From Streptomyces sp. NBS 14/10 (GTDB taxonomy: Bacteria > Actinomycetota > Actinomycetes > Streptomycetales > Streptomycetaceae): 64,000 nucleotides of DNA. A program made the position numbers and the translations under genes. Location of the stretch: NCBI RefSeq assembly GCF_002224125.1, contig NZ_NCSM01000004.1:240130-304129 (forward strand). Reading direction: 5' to 3'. Position 1 is the stretch's first letter. Each line of letters starts with the position of its first letter. The notes beneath the pieces were generated by a model. The model had not been told where the DNA came from. It was given only the letters and a program-made list of their open reading frames with translations, and ran no database searches. Below are positions 9,248-18,689 of the stretch, piece after piece.

Positions 9248-9980
9248 CCAGCGGGGCGCGCCCGGGCCGGGGCTTCGGATCGGTGTGGTCGGCGCGACCG
9301 GCCGGCTCGGCTCACGGATCGTGGCCGAATGCGCCCTGCGCGACGTCCCGGTGGTGATGACCGCGCACCGCGGCGCGTGGACGGCCGAGCAGCCGCCGAC
9401 CGTGGTGATCGACGCGTCGCGGGGCGAGGTGCTTCCGCGTACCGTCGCGTACTGCCGGGAGACGGGCTCGTCGCTCATCGCCTGCGCCTCCGACATCGGC
9501 CCTGACGGCGACCCCCTGTTGGCGGAGCTCGCCGGATCGGTGACCGTGGTACGCGCGGTCAACCTGTCGCTCGGCCACTGGCTCCAGGACCATCTGCTGG
9601 GCGTCGCGGGACGGCTCCTCCGCGCATCGGCCATGCCGCTGCCGTGCGTAAGCCTTCTGGAGCGGCACACCCGCGCCAAGCGGGACCGCCCCAGCGCGTC
9701 GGCGCGATCCTTGGCCGCCACCTGGGAGGCGCACGCGGGCGGGGCGGCCGTGGACGAGGTGGCGTCCTTCCGCGCCGGCCATCCGGTCAGCGAACACGCG
9801 GTGCAACTCGACTTCGCGCATGAGTCGTTGAGGCTGCACCACGACGTACGAGACCTGTCGGCGGCGGCACCTGGCGCGCTCGCCGTCGCCTCCTGGGCCC
9901 ATGGCGCCCCTGCCGGTCTGGTCGCGGTCAAGCAGGTCTACGACCGCCTGTTCTTCGCATCGTCCTTCGCAGAAACGTGA
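9237..9980 (+). CDS. DapB-like dihydrodipicolinate reductase homologue
   Basis: 247 residues. Rossmann motif GVVGATGRLGSR at residues 15-26, then VVIDAS and IACASD (cofactor loop). The ERHTRAKRDRPSASAR segment corresponds to the catalytic E/H-H-x3-K-x-D-x-P-S-G-T-A motif of DapB, with changes. FRAGHPVSEHAVQL matches the substrate-binding RAGGIVGxH region. DapB reduces a cyclic imine/enamine with NAD(P)H, so this copy probably reduces a cyclic or open-chain imine in precursor biosynthesis. GTG start overlaps the ACP stop. The departures from the lysine-pathway motif argue against housekeeping DapB. Confidence 0.75.
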   Translation: MPPDQRGAPGPGLRIGVVGATGRLGSRIVAECALRDVPVVMTAHRGAWTAEQPPTVVIDASRGEVLPRTVAYCRETGSSLIACASDIGPDGDPLLAELAGSVTVVRAVNLSLGHWLQDHLLGVAGRLLRASAMPLPCVSLLERHTRAKRDRPSASARSLAATWEAHAGGAAVDEVASFRAGHPVSEHAVQLDFAHESLRLHHDVRDLSAAAPGALAVASWAHGAPAGLVAVKQVYDRLFFASSFAET

Positions 9981-9987
9981 GACACAC

Positions 9988-10755
9988 GTGACCCAGCAAA
10001 CCCCGGCCACGCTGCCGCCCCTCGCCCGTCGGCTGCGGGCCCATGTCGCCGTCGCGGCACGTTCGCTGTCACTGGGCGGCCATGACGACTTCAACCAGGG
10101 GCAGGTCTCCGCCCGGGTGCCCGGCGCGGACTACATGCTGATCAAGGGCGCGCTCAAGGGTTTCGACGAGTGCGTACCCGACGATGTGATCGTGGCGCCG
10201 GTCGACCCCGCCGCACCGGCCCCCGCGCTGGCGCCCCCGGAGCTGGCGCTGCACCAAGCGGTGTACCGGGCCCGTCCCGATGTCAACGCGATCGTGCACA
10301 GCCACGCCCCGCACACCCTGGTGTTCGGGGCGACCGACCTGGCCCTGCGCGCCGTATCGCATGAGGGCGCCTATTTCGAGGGTCGACTGCCCAGGTTCAC
10401 GCTGACCAGCAACACCATCCTCGACATCGCCACGGGGGAGCAGGTGGCCGACGCCCTCGGGGACAATCCGGCGGCGCTGCTGCGCAACCACGGTGGTGTG
10501 ATCGTCGGCAAGTCCATCAGACATGCGACGGTGCACGCCCACACCCTGGAGCGGGCCTGCCGCCTCCAGCTGATGGCCGAGCGGATACCGGGCGGCTACC
10601 ACTCCTCCTCACTCGAGGACGTGGACGGTAAACGGGCCTTCATCTACGCCGATCTCTCCGTCCGCTCCTACTGGGACCACGCCGTCGGACAGGTGAACCG
10701 CCGCTGGCCGGAAGCCGCCGACTGGCCGTCCCAAGCCGCCCGGGAGGCCGCGTGA
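9988..10755 (+). CDS. Class II aldolase/adducin family protein
   Basis: 255 residues. Metal-binding histidines appear in IVHSHAPHT (about residues 101-109) and near VHAHTLERA (about residue 187), as in fuculose-1-phosphate aldolase relatives; FNQGQVSAR and LLRNHGG are also family motifs. Such enzymes make or cleave beta-hydroxy carbonyls with Zn2+, or decarboxylate/isomerise. GTG start at 9988, 7 bases after the DapB-like stop. It could build the carbon frame of the unusual building block. Confidence 0.8.
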   Translation: MTQQTPATLPPLARRLRAHVAVAARSLSLGGHDDFNQGQVSARVPGADYMLIKGALKGFDECVPDDVIVAPVDPAAPAPALAPPELALHQAVYRARPDVNAIVHSHAPHTLVFGATDLALRAVSHEGAYFEGRLPRFTLTSNTILDIATGEQVADALGDNPAALLRNHGGVIVGKSIRHATVHAHTLERACRLQLMAERIPGGYHSSSLEDVDGKRAFIYADLSVRSYWDHAVGQVNRRWPEAADWPSQAAREAA

Positions 10756-11891
10756 CCGGCCGCTCAGCCGCCGAGCAGCCCGAGGAGCAGCGGGAACTGT
10801 TCGCGCTCGTCGACGAGCTCGCCCGGGAGGAACTGGAGCCGCGGGCGGCCCGGTTCGAGGAGGACGGGCGGTTTCCCGAAGCCCTGGTACGGCTCCTGGG
10901 GAAGCAGGGGCTGATGTCGCTGCCGTTCCCCGAACAGTGGGGCGGCGGCGGGCAGAGCTACACCGTCTATCTGAGGGTGATCGAACGGCTGGCCGGCAGC
11001 TGGCTGGCCGTCGCGGAGTCCGTCCACCTCCAGGTGCTGGCCTGCCACGGTCTGGCCCGGTTCGGAACGGACGAGCTGCGGGGCGAACTGCTGCCGCGCA
11101 TGCTCAGCGGCGAACTCCTCGCCGCCAACTGCGTGTCGGAGCCGGAAGCCGGCTCCGACCTGGGCGCCATGTCCACCAAGGCGGTCGCGGAAGACGGCCA
11201 TCACGTGATCTCGGGCACCAAGGCATGGGTGAGCCACGCCGGTGTCGCCGACGTCTACAACGTGTACTGCCGCACCGGAGGATCCGCCCTGAGCGGGCTG
11301 TCCTGCTTCCTGGTCGACGGGGGCTCCGAGGGCCTGCGCCCCCTGGCCCATGAGCGGAAAATGGGGGTGCGCTCACTGCCCACGGCACAGATCACGTTCG
11401 ACGGGGTACGGGTCCCCGACGAGCGCATGATCGGGCGCCGCAACCGCGGCATGCTCGTCGCCGCCCATGTCTTCGACCACGGCCGCCTCGGCATCTCGGC
11501 GTGTGCCGTGGGCCTCGCCCAGGCGGCACTCGACCGCGCGGCCGCGTACGCCAAGGAACGCACCCAGTTCGGCAGGCCCATCATCTCCTTCCAGGGCCTC
11601 TCCTTCCTGCTCGCCGACATGGCCACGCAGATCGCGGCGGCCCGCGCGCTGCTGTATTCGGTGGCCGCCCTCAAGGACCAGGGCAAACCCATCTCCGCCG
11701 AAGCCGCGAAGTGCAAGCTGTTCGCCACGGACACCGCCATGCGGGTCACGACCGACGCGGTCCAGGTGCTCGGCGGCTACGGCTACACGCAGGACTTCCC
11801 GGTCGAGCGCTGGATGCGAGAGGCGAAGCTCCTCCAGATCCTCGAGGGCACCAACCAGATCCAGCGAATCGCCATCGCCCAGTCCCTGTGA
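10752..11891 (+). CDS. Acyl-CoA dehydrogenase family flavoprotein
   Basis: 379 residues, full length. FAD/substrate motifs CVSEPEAGSDLGAM (about 133-146), KAWVSHAG, ERTQFGRPIISFQ, VLGGYGYTQDFPVERWMREAK, and the catalytic base in ILEGTNQIQR near the C-terminus. Predicted alpha,beta-dehydrogenation of an acyl thioester, here plausibly the ACP-bound acyl group rather than CoA. GTG start overlaps the aldolase stop (GTGA), so translation is coupled. Confidence 0.88.
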   Translation: MTGRSAAEQPEEQRELFALVDELAREELEPRAARFEEDGRFPEALVRLLGKQGLMSLPFPEQWGGGGQSYTVYLRVIERLAGSWLAVAESVHLQVLACHGLARFGTDELRGELLPRMLSGELLAANCVSEPEAGSDLGAMSTKAVAEDGHHVISGTKAWVSHAGVADVYNVYCRTGGSALSGLSCFLVDGGSEGLRPLAHERKMGVRSLPTAQITFDGVRVPDERMIGRRNRGMLVAAHVFDHGRLGISACAVGLAQAALDRAAAYAKERTQFGRPIISFQGLSFLLADMATQIAAARALLYSVAALKDQGKPISAEAAKCKLFATDTAMRVTTDAVQVLGGYGYTQDFPVERWMREAKLLQILEGTNQIQRIAIAQSL

Positions 11892-11957
11892 CGACCCCGA
11901 CGGGCTCGATGACCCTGCCCGCCCCGTCCGTATCCCTCCACATCTCAGAAGGACCAT

Positions 11958-13139
11958 ATGAACGACTTCATGCGCTTCGGCCTCTTCATGTCGCCCCTGC
12001 ACCCCATCGGCGAAGACCCCAATCTGCTGATGCGGCGCGACCTCGGCTACGCCGAACTGGCCGATGAGCTCAACTACGACGAGCTGTGGGTCGGCGAACA
12101 CCACTCCAACGGCTGGGCCACCATCGGCTCGCCGGAAATCTTCCTGGCCGCTGCGGCCGAGCGCACCCGGCGGATCAAACTCGCGACCGGCGTCATGGCG
12201 CTGCCGTACCACCATCCGTACATGGCGGCGGCGCGCGCGGCACAGCTCGACCAGCTGACCCGGGGCCGGTTCATCCTCGGTGTGGGCGCCGGTTCGCTCG
12301 CCTCGGACATGCATATGTTGTGCGTCGACCCCGCCGAGGCGCGCCGCCGCACCCAGGAGTCCCTGGAGACCATCGTCGAACTGCTGCGGGGCGAGACGGT
12401 GACGCGCGAGACGGACTGGTTCCGGCTCCAGGACGCTCGTATCCAGCACCGTCCCTTCGAACCGGACGGTTTCGAGATCACCGTCAGCAGCGCCTCGTCG
12501 CCCTTCGGTATGCGGCTCGCCGGCCGCCTCGGGGTGAACGCGATGTCGCACGCCGCCCCACCGTGGGGAATGGTGCGCGCCGGGCACAGCCTGGGAATGG
12601 AGAAACTGGCCGAGCAGTGGGGCCACTTGGAGGCCGCGGCCGCCGAGGCGGGCCGTTCGGCGGACCGGTCGACCTGGCGGCTGACCCTGCCCGTGCATGT
12701 GGCCGAGACCCGTGAGCAGGCGCTGGAGGACATCTACGCCGGATGGCTGCGGCAGCGCAACGAATACTGGGCGGGGACGCACGGTATGCCCATGGGGCGC
12801 AGCGAGGTCGGGGCGCGCAAGGCGTTCGAGGCGACCATCGAGGCCGGAGGGATCATCGCCGGTGGTGTCGAGGACTGTGTGGCCGCGATCCACAAGCTCC
12901 GTGACATCACGGGAGGCTTCGGCTGTCTGCTCAACTCGGTGACGGACTGGGCGAGCCCCGAGCGCACCCGCAAGAGCTTCGACCTGTTCGCCCGCTACGT
13001 GGCTCCCCGCTTCAAGGGCTCCACCAAGGGTCTTCAGGAGTCGCAGTCCTGGGTCGCGTCACAGGCCGCCACGTTCCAGGAGCGGTTCAACGCGGCCCGC
13101 ACCAAGGCGATGGCCACGAGTGCCGAAGCGCGGAACTGA
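11958..13139 (+). CDS. LLM-class (luciferase-like) flavin-dependent oxidoreductase
   Basis: 393 residues, bacterial luciferase-like TIM barrel. N-terminal FGLFMSPLHPIGEDP, WVGEHHSNGWA, LATGVMALPYHHP and LTRGRFILGVGAGSL are characteristic; the length and EHHSNGW motif resemble alkanal/limonene monooxygenase-type members. Uses reduced FMN (or F420) for hydroxylation, Baeyer-Villiger or N-oxidation. ATG at 11958 is preceded by AGAAGGACCAT. Last gene of the rightward operon; no dedicated flavin reductase is nearby. Confidence 0.85.
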   Translation: MNDFMRFGLFMSPLHPIGEDPNLLMRRDLGYAELADELNYDELWVGEHHSNGWATIGSPEIFLAAAAERTRRIKLATGVMALPYHHPYMAAARAAQLDQLTRGRFILGVGAGSLASDMHMLCVDPAEARRRTQESLETIVELLRGETVTRETDWFRLQDARIQHRPFEPDGFEITVSSASSPFGMRLAGRLGVNAMSHAAPPWGMVRAGHSLGMEKLAEQWGHLEAAAAEAGRSADRSTWRLTLPVHVAETREQALEDIYAGWLRQRNEYWAGTHGMPMGRSEVGARKAFEATIEAGGIIAGGVEDCVAAIHKLRDITGGFGCLLNSVTDWASPERTRKSFDLFARYVAPRFKGSTKGLQESQSWVASQAATFQERFNAARTKAMATSAEARN

Positions 13140-13156
13140 CCGCGTGCGGGACACGG

Positions 13157-13189
13157 TCCGGCGGGCCACGCCATGTGTGGCCCGCCGGA
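13157..13189. terminator. Bidirectional terminator hairpin
   Basis: Perfect 13-bp stem TCCGGCGGGCCAC (13157-13169) pairing with 13177-13189, 7-base loop, between the convergent LLM and GAPDH genes. Confidence 0.75.
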
Positions 13190-13228
13190 TCGCATCGGGA
13201 CTCGGCCCGGTGGGCGGAGTCGGTGTGC

Positions 13229-14251
<1,023 letters not shown>

Positions 14252-14320
14252 TCAAATGCCGGGCCACGAAATGGGAACGGCGCCATTGCTCGGTCCCTTT
14301 TGGATGCATGCACGAACGCG

Positions 14321-14349
14321 ACCCTACGCGTACCGCAGGGCCGGGACAA
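14321..14349 (-). promoter_or_regulatory. Promoter of the GAPDH gene
   Basis: Read leftward: TTGTCC (14349-14344), 17-base spacer, TAGGGT (14326-14321), about 85 bases upstream of the GAPDH ATG. The same -10 hexamer occurs in the C-enzyme promoter at 4533. Confidence 0.55.
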
Positions 14350-14360
14350 GCAACTGGACA

Positions 14361-14393
14361 GGCAGTTTTGGCGGCAGTTTCAGCGACAAGCTT
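14361..14393. promoter_or_regulatory. Triple 12-bp direct repeat, BGC site 3 (GAPDH promoter)
   Basis: GGCAGTTTT at 14361, GGCAGTTTC at 14373 and GACAAGCTT at 14385, exact 12-base period. It lies 11 bases upstream of the GAPDH -35, an activator-like position. Same core as sites 1 and 2; the third copy is weak. Confidence 0.65.
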
Positions 14394-14396
14394 CGA

Positions 14397-15425
14397 TCAG
14401 GTGTGCAGCCTCCGCGTTTCGGCGACGACGCGGTCGCGGATGCTCCAGTGGTTCCGGCGAATGTACGTGCGCTGCAGCCAGCGATCCCGGCCGTCGTAGC
14501 GCGGCTCGAATTCCGAACGGGCATGCAGACCTTTACGGTTGTTGATGAGCAGTGCCTGACCGGGGCGCAGAAAGACTTCATGCGCCACTTCCCGGCAGGT
14601 GGACTGAAGCCGCTGAAGCGCCACTTCGGCATCGCCGGAAACGGCGTGCACCCCATTGGCGGAGGAGGCGATTTCGGGGGACCAATCGGGACCGCTGATG
14701 ATGGGCACGGGGTCGGAGAGGATTTCGTCCTTTCCGGCCATCCGCGCATAACTTCCGGGAGCGTTCAGTCTGAACAGCGGCTCCCTGAGCAGCTTGAGCG
14801 AAGAGGCGTCCAAGGCCCGGCACACATCCCGGGCGTCCGCGTAATAGGTACCCGCGACACCCTCATGGTCTGCGCGGAGGCAGTTGAGGACGAGGAAGTC
14901 CGGGTTGCTCAGGTTGTACGATCCCGCCGCGTCGTACACGATGTCGTTGTGAAAGTTGAGGAAAACGGTTGAGCTGCGATTCGTCTGCGACGTCGCTCCA
15001 TCCGCGACGGGAATGACATCGTGAATCAGCTGCCCGTTCTTCTCGGTGGTGAATCCGACGGGCTCGCCCAGCATCCCGCTGAGCCCGAGGAGAACCCCTT
15101 CCGAAAGATATGTGCTTTTCGTCTGGCAAGGCCCGCCGTCATCGGGTGTATCGGGAAGGTCGCGTTCGACGGGCAGATTGCCGACCCGCGCCACGCCAGG
15201 GGTGTCCGCATGCCTGCCGAAATCCAGGATGGTCTGCAGGAGATCAATCGGCAGGGTCGCGAATATCTGATGGCAGCGAGCCGTCGCGCGATCCATGTCC
15301 CGCGTCGGATCGCCCAGGTCTGCGAGTTGCCGCCCGAGAGATTCCCGCACCCCCTCGGGAATGACGAGGTCTATGAATGTGGGCGTCGACCGGAGGCCCG
15401 CATTCGCGTTCTCGGCTGCATTCAT
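14397..15425 (-). CDS. Fe(II)/2-oxoglutarate oxygenase, clavaminate synthase/VioC/AsnO family
   Basis: 342 residues. Iron ligands are visible as His159-x-Asp161 (FLNFHNDIVYD) and His301 (NNRKGLHARSEF); Arg319 in DRWLQRTYIRRN is spaced as in VioC for 2-oxoglutarate binding. The family (CAS, VioC, AsnO, OrfP) hydroxylates C-beta of Arg or Asn or performs oxidative cyclisation; most characterised members use Glu in the first position, here Asp. Likely tailors the amino acid precursor or NRPS-bound residue. ATG at 15425 is preceded by AAGGAAGATC; a longer reading frame upstream lacks such a site. Has its own upstream region and a 160-base gap to GAPDH. Confidence 0.85.
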   Translation of the reverse strand: MNAAENANAGLRSTPTFIDLVIPEGVRESLGRQLADLGDPTRDMDRATARCHQIFATLPIDLLQTILDFGRHADTPGVARVGNLPVERDLPDTPDDGGPCQTKSTYLSEGVLLGLSGMLGEPVGFTTEKNGQLIHDVIPVADGATSQTNRSSTVFLNFHNDIVYDAAGSYNLSNPDFLVLNCLRADHEGVAGTYYADARDVCRALDASSLKLLREPLFRLNAPGSYARMAGKDEILSDPVPIISGPDWSPEIASSANGVHAVSGDAEVALQRLQSTCREVAHEVFLRPGQALLINNRKGLHARSEFEPRYDGRDRWLQRTYIRRNHWSIRDRVVAETRRLHT

Positions 15426-15561
15426 GATCTTCCTTGGTCCCCTTGAGCTCGGGCAGGTCCGTGGAGATATACCCATGCCGATACCATCCACACTGTCGGC
15501 ACAGTGAGTTGCCGGTCTCTTCCGGCACAACTGATCCGGCATATCTGGCAAAGAGAGAGGG

Positions 15562-15915
15562 ATGGCCATGCGCGTCGCACTGCACTCGGTTCTCAAGGAG
15601 AGCCAGGAGACCGGCTACGAGGAGGTGCACGCCACGGTTCCGGCGGACCTGCTGGAGGCGTTGGGCCGGGCCGGCATCACCAATTGGCAGATCTGGCGCA
15701 GCGGGCGCCATCTGTTCCACCTCGTGTACTGCGCGGACTTCTCCGCCGCGATGGCCGCGCTCGACCAGGACCCGGTCAACCACCGGTGGCAGGCGTTCAT
15801 CGGCGACTACGTCGACCACTTCGAGACCACGGACGGCTCCCCGGCCGGGCCCGCGGCCGATATGGCCCTCGGGCAGGTGTGGGAGCTGCGGGCGCAGGCC
15901 GCGGCCGAGGGGTGA
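15562..15915 (+). CDS. L-rhamnose mutarotase-like (RhaM/DUF718) protein
   Basis: 117 residues, small dimeric ferredoxin-like fold family. The NWQIWRSGRHLFHLVYCADF segment (about residues 42-61) matches the conserved NYSIWxxxxxLFxxxE core, and HRWQAFIGDYVDHF the C-terminal half. Mutarotases interconvert sugar anomers; several actinobacterial homologues are of unknown use. ATG at 15562 (or 15568) follows GAGAGAGGG. No rhamnose catabolic genes are adjacent, and it probably lies just outside the biosynthetic cluster. Confidence 0.7.
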   Translation: MAMRVALHSVLKESQETGYEEVHATVPADLLEALGRAGITNWQIWRSGRHLFHLVYCADFSAAMAALDQDPVNHRWQAFIGDYVDHFETTDGSPAGPAADMALGQVWELRAQAAAEG

Positions 15916-16106
15916 GGAAGGGCCGAACCGGCGGAGCATACTCATCCGGGGCGCCTCGCGCACCGTTTTCATCACACCTTGAGTGGCCCTGAAAACACTG
16001 AACCACCACCTCCGTATGACCGGGTGACCACCGCGCAGGGACGCAGAGGAACCGACAGACCACTCCTCGCGCACCCCCCGGCGCACCCCTACTGGAGGTC
16101 AGTGAG

Positions 16107-17774
16107 TTGAGCCACCGACGTGTGAACAAGCGGACCGTCGTCATAGCCGGCGCCGCCGCGGCCGCCCTCGCGGGAGCGGCGGTGCTGCTCCCCAACGCCA
16201 ATGCGAGCCCGGACAAGTCGGCCGAGGCCAAGACGTTCTCGTCGCAGGCCGCCGTGAAGCTCGCGACGGGCCTCGCGTCGGACCTGGGTGGCAACGCGGC
16301 GGGGTGGTACTACCAGGGCGACAGCAAGCAGCTGGTGATGAACGTCCTGAACGAGGACGCGGCGAACGACGTCCGGGCCAAGGGCGCCGTAGCCAAGATC
16401 GTCGCGAACAGCCTGACGGAGCTCAAGGCCACCACCAAGACGCTGAGCGACAACGCCTCGATCCCGGGCACGGCCTGGTCGATCGACCCGAAGACCAACA
16501 AGGTCCGGGTCCTCGCCGACAGAACCGTCACGGGCACGAAGTGGGCCACGCTGACCAAGGCCGTGGACGGCTTGGCGGGCACGGCCACCGTCCAGCGCAC
16601 CAATGGCGAGTTCAAGAAGTTCGACGGGACCGACGAGACCCAGCCCGGGGCCAACGGAGGCGCGGACCAGGGCGGTGCGGACGACGGCGCCGGTCAGGGC
16701 GCGGGCCAGGGCGGCGCGGATGATGGCGCGGGCCAAGGTGCGGGCCAGGGCGGCGCCGACGGTGGCGCCGGTCAGGGCGCGGGCGATGGCCAGGGCGCTG
16801 GTGACGGCCAGGGTGCTGGTGACGGCCAGGGCGCCGGGGACGGCCAGGGTGCCGGTGACGGTGAGCAGGCCGGCGCGCTGGACGGCGGCGACGCCATCTT
16901 CGGCGGTGGCGCCCGCTGCTCGCTCGGCTTCAACGTCGAGGTCGACGGCGCTCCCGCCTTCCTCACCGCGGGCCACTGCGGCAATATCTCGGAGACCTGG
17001 GCCACCGACCAGGCAGGCGCCCAGCAGGTGGGCACCACCGCCGAGTCCCAGTTCCCGGTGAGCGACTTCGCCCTGGTGACCTACGACGATGCGAACACCC
17101 AGGCGTCCAGCACGGTGGATCTGCAGGACGGCACCACCCAGCAGATCACCCAGGTCGCCGAGGCGAGCGTCGGGCTTGCGGTGAAGCGCTCCGGCAGTAC
17201 GACGGGTGTCACCGACGGCACCGTCACCGGTCTGAACGCCACCGTGAACTACGGCAACGGCGACATCGTCAACGGCCTCATCCAGACCGATGTATGCGCC
17301 GAGCCCGGTGACAGCGGTGGCGCGATGTTCGCCGAGGACGCGGCCGTGGGCCTGACTTCGGGCGGCAGCGGCGACTGCACGCAGGGCGGCGAGACGTTCT
17401 TCCAGCCGGTGAGCACCGCGCTGCAGGCCACGGGCGCCGTCATCGGCGGCGACAACGGTGCCGGCGGCGGCGGCGCGGGCGATGGCGCGGGTGACGGCGC
17501 CGGCCAGGGTGCCGGTGACGGCGCGGGCGCCGGCGATGGCGCGGGCCAGGGTGACGGCGCGGGCCAGGGTGATGGCGCGGGCGCCGGTGACGGTGTCGGC
17601 CAGGGTGCCGAAGGCGGCGCGCAGGAAGGTGGCGCGGCGAACGGCGGCGCGGCCGGTGACAACGGCGCCGTCGGCAACGGTGACAACGGCGCCGTCGGCA
17701 ACGGTGACAACGGTGCGGTCGGCGACGGCAGTGGCGACGCGGTCGGTGACGGCAACGCTGCCAACCACTCGTAA
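16107..17774 (+). CDS. Secreted S1 (alpha-lytic/SGP-type) serine protease with two Gly-rich linkers
   Basis: 555 residues. Signal peptide with KR-rich start and an Ala-rich core ending PNANA (about residue 33), then an alpha-lytic-type pro-region (to about 180). A Gly/Asp/Gln repeat (about 185-255) precedes the chymotrypsin-fold domain: His in FLTAGHC, Asp in PVSDFALV, Ser in PGDSGGAMF, all present. A second repeat tail (GAGDGAGQ units, then GDNGAVGN units) covers about residues 450-550. Typical SGPA/C proteases have no repeat between pro-region and catalytic domain. TTG start at 16107 after GGAGGTCAG. Exported and probably self-processed. Confidence 0.85.
   Translation: MSHRRVNKRTVVIAGAAAAALAGAAVLLPNANASPDKSAEAKTFSSQAAVKLATGLASDLGGNAAGWYYQGDSKQLVMNVLNEDAANDVRAKGAVAKIVANSLTELKATTKTLSDNASIPGTAWSIDPKTNKVRVLADRTVTGTKWATLTKAVDGLAGTATVQRTNGEFKKFDGTDETQPGANGGADQGGADDGAGQGAGQGGADDGAGQGAGQGGADGGAGQGAGDGQGAGDGQGAGDGQGAGDGQGAGDGEQAGALDGGDAIFGGGARCSLGFNVEVDGAPAFLTAGHCGNISETWATDQAGAQQVGTTAESQFPVSDFALVTYDDANTQASSTVDLQDGTTQQITQVAEASVGLAVKRSGSTTGVTDGTVTGLNATVNYGNGDIVNGLIQTDVCAEPGDSGGAMFAEDAAVGLTSGGSGDCTQGGETFFQPVSTALQATGAVIGGDNGAGGGGAGDGAGDGAGQGAGDGAGAGDGAGQGDGAGQGDGAGAGDGVGQGAEGGAQEGGAANGGAAGDNGAVGNGDNGAVGNGDNGAVGDGSGDAVGDGNAANHS
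16660..16866 (+). repeat. Gly-rich coding repeat, protease inter-domain linker
   Basis: Imperfect GAGQ and 18-base GDGQGA-coding units, about five consecutive copies of the latter at the 3' end. It encodes the linker between pro-region and catalytic domain. Confidence 0.8.
17459..17750 (+). repeat. Gly-rich coding repeat, protease C-terminal tail
   Basis: GAGDGAGQ-coding units followed by three 18-base units coding GNGDNGAV-type repeats. Related in sequence to the inter-domain repeat at 16660. Confidence 0.8.
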
Positions 17775-17783
17775 CGGCTGATC

Positions 17784-17805
17784 GTGGCAGGACACGTCCT
17801 GCCAC
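17784..17805 (+). terminator. Hairpin after the protease gene
   Basis: GTGGCAGGAC/GTCCTGCCAC inverted repeat 10 bases after the stop codon. Confidence 0.5.
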
Positions 17806-17869
17806 CCTCTGACCGAGGTCCCGGGCGCCCACCTGCCCCAGTGCCTGGGACCTCGTACCACCCCCCACC

Positions 17870-17901
17870 GGGCCGCCGACGACTCAACGCGTCGGCGGCC
17901 C
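17870..17901. terminator. Bidirectional terminator between protease and UDG
   Basis: 12-bp perfect stem GGGCCGCCGACG (17870-17881) with 17890-17901, 8-base loop, between convergent genes. Confidence 0.7.
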
Positions 17902-17921
17902 GTCTCCGTCGGTACGCAGGG

Positions 17922-18689
17922 CTACAACCCGGCCGCCTCCGCCGCCGAGCGGAGCACGTCCTGCAGCATCGCCGGGGTGAGCCGCCCGGTGAAGGTGTTC
18001 TGCTGGCTGACGTGGTAGCAGCCGAACACCCGCAGCGGTGCCCCCGCCCCCTCCGCCCCCACCGCCCGCAGCGTGGTCCGGGCGCCGTGTGCGAACGACG
18101 GGCGCGGGCGGGGCACCTCCCAGCCGGCGGCGGCGAGCGCGGGCAGCGCCGCCTGCCAGCCGAACCCGCCCAGCACCACCACCGAGCGCAACGTCGGGCG
18201 CAGCAGCCGCAGTTCCTGGACCAGCCAGGGACGGCAGGTGTCGCGCTCCCCGGTCGTGGGCCGGTTGGCCGGCGGGGCGCAGTGCACGGGCGCGGTGATC
18301 CTGACCCCGCGCAGTTCCAGGCCGTCGCCCCGATGGGTCGCCTCGGGCTGGTTGGCCAGGCCGATCGCGTGCAGCGCCGCGTACAGGAAGTCCCCGGCAC
18401 GGTCGCCGGTGAACATCCGGCCGGTGCGGTTGCCGCCGTGCGCGGCCGGGGCCAGACCGATGATGGCCAGCGCCGCGCCCTCCGGTCCGAACCCCGGCAC
18501 CGGGCGGGCCCAGTAGTCCCACTCCCGATAGGCCGGGCGCTTGATACGGGCGGCCTCCTCCCGCCACCGCACCAGCCGCGGGCAGGCACGGCAGCCACTC
18601 ACCCGCTCGTCCAGCTCGTGCAGTGTGTCCGCGCCCGGCGCCCGATGCGCGGGGTGTGCGGGATGCTCGGGGTCTTCTGTGGTGTTCAG
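17922..18689 (-). CDS. Type-5 (UdgB-like) uracil-DNA glycosylase
   Basis: Up to 255 residues. RACPRLVRW near the start, the active-site motif GLAPAAHGGNRTGRMFTGD, and the distal CYHVSQQNTFTGRLTP identify the UDGb family, which removes uracil and other deaminated bases. No ATG or GTG is placed well: a CTG at 18689, overlapping the PolX stop as CTGA with AAGGACAGG 7-9 bases upstream, gives the expected N-terminus. A GTG at 18602 would remove the conserved HELDERV lead. Second gene of a repair operon with PolX. Start uncertain, identity firm. Confidence 0.82.
   Translation of the reverse strand: MNTTEDPEHPAHPAHRAPGADTLHELDERVSGCRACPRLVRWREEAARIKRPAYREWDYWARPVPGFGPEGAALAIIGLAPAAHGGNRTGRMFTGDRAGDFLYAALHAIGLANQPEATHRGDGLELRGVRITAPVHCAPPANRPTTGERDTCRPWLVQELRLLRPTLRSVVVLGGFGWQAALPALAAAGWEVPRPRPSFAHGARTTLRAVGAEGAGAPLRVFGCYHVSQQNTFTGRLTPAMLQDVLRSAAEAAGL

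Noticed and set aside
15491..15506. CACTGT-CGGC-ACAGTG inverted repeat between the oxygenase and RhaM-like genes
   Set aside because: Short, single copy, no shared motif with other promoters; possible operator but unsupported.
16089..17861. 590-codon minus-strand frame rich in Val/Ala/Arg repeats
   Set aside because: Mirror of the repeat-bearing protease gene; no conserved motif.
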